Source: Chara braunii
Lineage: Eukaryota > Streptophyta > Charophyceae > Charales > Characeae
Assembly: GCA_003427395.1 (NCBI GenBank)
Contig: BFEA01000890.1
Location: 279,711-325,813, forward strand
DNA length: 46,103 nt
Direction: 5' to 3'
The notes beneath the pieces are model-generated. The model worked only from the letters and a program-made list of their open reading frames with translations, was not told where the DNA came from and made no database searches. This document shows positions 43,596-46,103 of this stretch, one piece after another. Each line of letters begins with the position of its first letter. Positions within the stretch are counted from its first letter, which is position 1. The translations under genes and the position numbers were made by a program.

Positions 43596-45681
43596 GTGCC
43601 TCTGGTGAAGGGGGTAGGTATGCCCTCTCTCTCGCTCTCTCTGCATTCCGCCTGCTACTTATGGCGACCGCGATCATGGATGGCGGGATCACGACAACGA
43701 GTACATTGATGAGAGAAATGAACGTCTTGCCGAGCAGTTCGGCCAGCATAGTGGGGGCGACGACTTGGTATGAGCGTGGTGGGCAAGGTGACTACCAGAT
43801 GGAAGCCGCCACAACCACGATGACCAACACACACAAAAAAAACGATTATGGTGAGCGGGAAAAAGACCACCTTATCCATGGCTTTGCGCACCTCCTCCCC
43901 CACTAACTCACTCTCTGTTGGTCTAACACCAAAACTAACTCCGCCATCCTATTCACCAGCCTCCAAAACCTCAGTTTAGCACTTTAAATTGCTCGATTCT
44001 ATCAAGAATCGAGTAAGATATCAGTTTTCCCGTTCCTTCGATACTCCACTGCCCATATCTCCGCGCACCTCTTCTTCTCACTAACTCCTAACTTACTTAT
44101 TAACTGCTAAAACTAATGCCAGATTTGGATTCGCCTGCCTAAAAAACCCCTACGTACCATCTTTCCTTGTCAAAATCGCTCCTCCATTCGAGCCAATACT
44201 AAGCTTCTTCCTCCCCCGCCATCTTCTCCCGACACTCCGCCATCGACCACCTTCGACCTGTATGCACCTGGCGTGATTCTGCGCAAGGGTTCATCCCCCC
44301 TTTTCGTGCCTTCGAGTTCCCCCTTTCTTCGCATGTATCGCGGTGCAAAACTCCAACTGATTCATTTCTTTTTCCTCTGTTTCTATTGCCTCTGTGACCT
44401 TTCCCGTCACGCCCAGGCTAGCGCTGTGTAATAGAGCCGTCCGCTGCCCTCGCTCCCTCCGCTGTCTCCTTCGCTGTCTACTCGCGAATGCACCTGGCCC
44501 CCTTCCCTGCCTGGTTCATTGTCTCAGCACCCGCCAAGCTGAGCTGCCCCGGCCTTTCCTCCTCAGCTGCCCGTCGCCCGTCGTCTCTCGGTTTCTGCCC
44601 AACGCTCCGCTCCACTGCCTCCGCCCACGCTGTTCCCGCTTTGCCTTGCCTGCTCCGCGCTCCCTGCCCAGCCAGCCTCCTCGGCTGCCCGTCGCTTCTC
44701 ACCTGCACCAGGGCTTGCAACCCGCCATCCCTTCTCTCTAGCTAACGCTGTTTCTCAACAACGGCCGAATGTGCAGCACCCATCCCCACAGCAGCCCGAT
44801 AAACAGCTCAACCAGTTCAGCTATCGTAGGGGAAACTCCGGAGGGAACCAGCCTCTAGACGGTTCGATTAGTGTTTCGCCCCTATACCCGAGCCCGACGG
44901 ACGACGTCGGTATCATGAAGTGCCCCCGCACAGTTCCCTCCGGCCTGTTCTACTCAGGGGAGTTCACCACCGCCTCAGGCTCCCAACAGGCAAGCTCCCA
45001 CAGCCGGGGGCGCAACCCTTCCTGCAAGCCTAAACATGGGCCTAATAGGATGACCGGGCCTGGTGCAGATCTTGATGGTAGTAGCAAATATTCAAATGGG
45101 AACATTGAAGGCCGAGGTGGGGGCAGGGTCCTATTTGGCCAGTCCGCCTGGGCAAGGTGGCTTCCACCCCGACACCCTCTGACCCGCTGTGGCAAGCACA
45201 GTACCCCGTTCATTCGGGCCTCAACGGGCGTGCTCACAATCAAACCTCCTGCAACAATTGGTGGGGAGCGGACGGTGCGCCACAGCAAGCCCCGTCATCC
45301 AGCCTTTTCTCCTGCACCGTGGGCCAACCCGAAGGGCGCACACCCAAGGTCCCCAACTGTCGCGACGGCGATCCGTGCCCGGCAATACCATAACAGAGCC
45401 CGGCGTGTCGGTCCCGGCGTCGGTCTCGGAGCCGGTCACCGAGTCAAAGCAATAAAAATAAAACTAAGAGTTGGAAAAATAAAAATACTTAAGAATAAAA
45501 ATAAACTCGTGGACCACCGCGCCCGGTTACCCCCTCTGTCGTCGACGTACCGCTCGCGCCGCTCATCGGGGCGGGGCACAACTCTCACCCGCAAGTGCGC
45601 CGTCAACTCCAGACGAGGTCGTACCGGCGTGGCTTGCGAGAAACACGCCAGATACCCTTGTAAGGGTATTTGGTACGACAA

Positions 45682-45904
45682 CGTGTAATCCGAATACAAG
45701 ACTCGAACACACAACGAACCGCTCGGCAGGCAAACACCTAACGATAAGCCTAAGTGGGCTGGGGCTGAAAGTGAAGCCCCAACATGAGCTCTTCACCCCA
45801 CCCCAGCACGGACATCCCGCGACATGGTGTACCCAACCACACTCACCCCTACGCAGCCACACTCCACATAGTACAATTTCTACGGCGGTTACAACGCGAA
45901 AGCA
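45682..45904 (-). repeat. tRNA-Gly-like 223-bp unit, intact copy
   Basis: A complete unit from CGTGTAATCC to GAAAGCA. On the minus strand it carries B-box GTTCGAGTC and A-box-like TAGGCTTATCG with the anticodon-position loop CTGCCGA. The first bases, ACGT (45681-45684), are the right target duplication of element 2. Confidence 0.7.
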
Positions 45905-46103
45905 CGTGTAGTCCGAATACAAGACTCGAACACACAACCAACGGCTCGACAGATAAACACCTAACCATAAGGCTAAGTGGGCTGGTGTGAAAGTGAAGCT
46001 CCAACATAAGCACTTCACCCCACCCCAGCACGGACATCCCGCAACACGGTGTACCCAACCACACTCACCCCTACGCAGCCACACTGCACATAGTACAATT
46101 TCT
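45905..46103 (-). repeat. tRNA-like unit, next tandem copy, cut by the window end
   Basis: Starts CGTGTAGTCC exactly 223 bases after the previous unit and matches it to the window edge. The anticodon-position loop is CTGTCGA here. Its intact A-box TAGCCTTATGG and B-box TGTTCGAGTCT match the split unit at 11327. The array evidently continues to the right. Confidence 0.7.

Larger units (their letters stand above)
24891..45680 (-). mobile_element. Element 2: giant-LTR, gag-only retrotransposon, 20.8 kb
   Basis: Direct repeats 24891-32782 (7892 bp) and 37719-45680 (7962 bp) begin TGTCGGGCGC and end GGTACGACA. They thus have TG...CA ends and a TGTCG/CGACA inverted terminus, and are flanked by ACGT at 24887-24890 and 45681-45684. 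Next to the right LTR lies a tRNA-Asp primer-binding site in minus orientation, and the 4936-bp interior holds a decayed gag with a zinc knuckle. No protease, RT, RNase H or integrase motif is seen. This is the organisation of a LARD-type non-autonomous element, but with LTRs well beyond the usual LTR size range known to me. Confidence 0.88.
37719..45680 (-). repeat. Element 2 5' LTR (7962 bp)
   Basis: This is the promoter-bearing LTR of the minus-strand element, adjoining the primer-binding site. It contains the same internal features as the other copy: tandem 122-bp units (39470-40030), the hairpin array (40315-41205), TATA-like boxes, the N cluster, CT runs and a GC-rich end. It keeps about 60 bp near 45473-45530 that the other LTR lacks. 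Confidence 0.88.

Noticed and set aside
24891-45680. Simple segmental duplication instead of an LTR element
   Set aside because: TG...CA termini, matching 4-bp target duplications in a known target repeat, a primer-binding site next to one repeat and an internal gag together favour a retrotransposon.

Overview
This is a stretch of repeat-rich eukaryotic nuclear DNA. It has one convincing cellular gene, a great deal of simple-sequence and transposon debris, and two large LTR retrotransposons that fill about three quarters of the window. The organism cannot be fixed from the sequence. A primer-binding site matching the 3' end of plant tRNA-Asp, a second resembling tRNA-Met, and Ty3/Gypsy elements with very long LTRs suggest a streptophyte (green alga or plant). 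A Chara-like alga is my low-confidence guess.

Positions 1-11326 are old, heavily decayed sequence: GT, ATCA and CT microsatellites, homopolymers, a 32-bp perfect palindrome, a degenerate hammerhead-ribozyme-like motif, a 154-bp foldback family (three copies), a 564-bp foldback with 17-bp terminal inverted repeats, a 12-bp minisatellite and a 101-bp triplication. The only well supported gene is at 4009-4650 (+), a secreted DUF4360-family protein.

From 11327 to the right edge there is one nested structure. The original locus was a tandem array of a 223-bp unit whose minus strand carries A-box and B-box motifs of a tRNA-Gly-like (SINE-like) sequence. Two LTR elements, both on the minus strand, inserted into this array. 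Element 1 (11429-24764, 13.3 kb, 4-bp target duplication ACAT) is a Ty3/Gypsy element. It has 2.47-kb LTRs, gag and pol remnants in the order protease-RT-RNase H-integrase, and an extra broken ORF after integrase. Element 2 (24891-45680, 20.8 kb, target duplication ACGT) has exceptionally long LTRs (7892 and 7962 bp). Its 4.9-kb interior holds a tRNA-Asp primer-binding site and a decayed gag with a CCHC knuckle, but no pol that I can see, so it looks like a non-autonomous, LARD-type element. Only 126 bp of array lie between the two, and the array resumes at 45681.

Three observations stand out. A roughly 235-bp block is inverted in one LTR of element 1 relative to the other. The element 2 LTRs carry about ten hairpins that share a loop around AAACTTAT but have different stems, some differing between the two LTRs by paired (compensatory) changes. 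Both insertions lie at the edges of tRNA-like internal promoters. Eleven isolated N bases at the same offset in both element 2 LTRs warn that part of this assembly may be a shared consensus.
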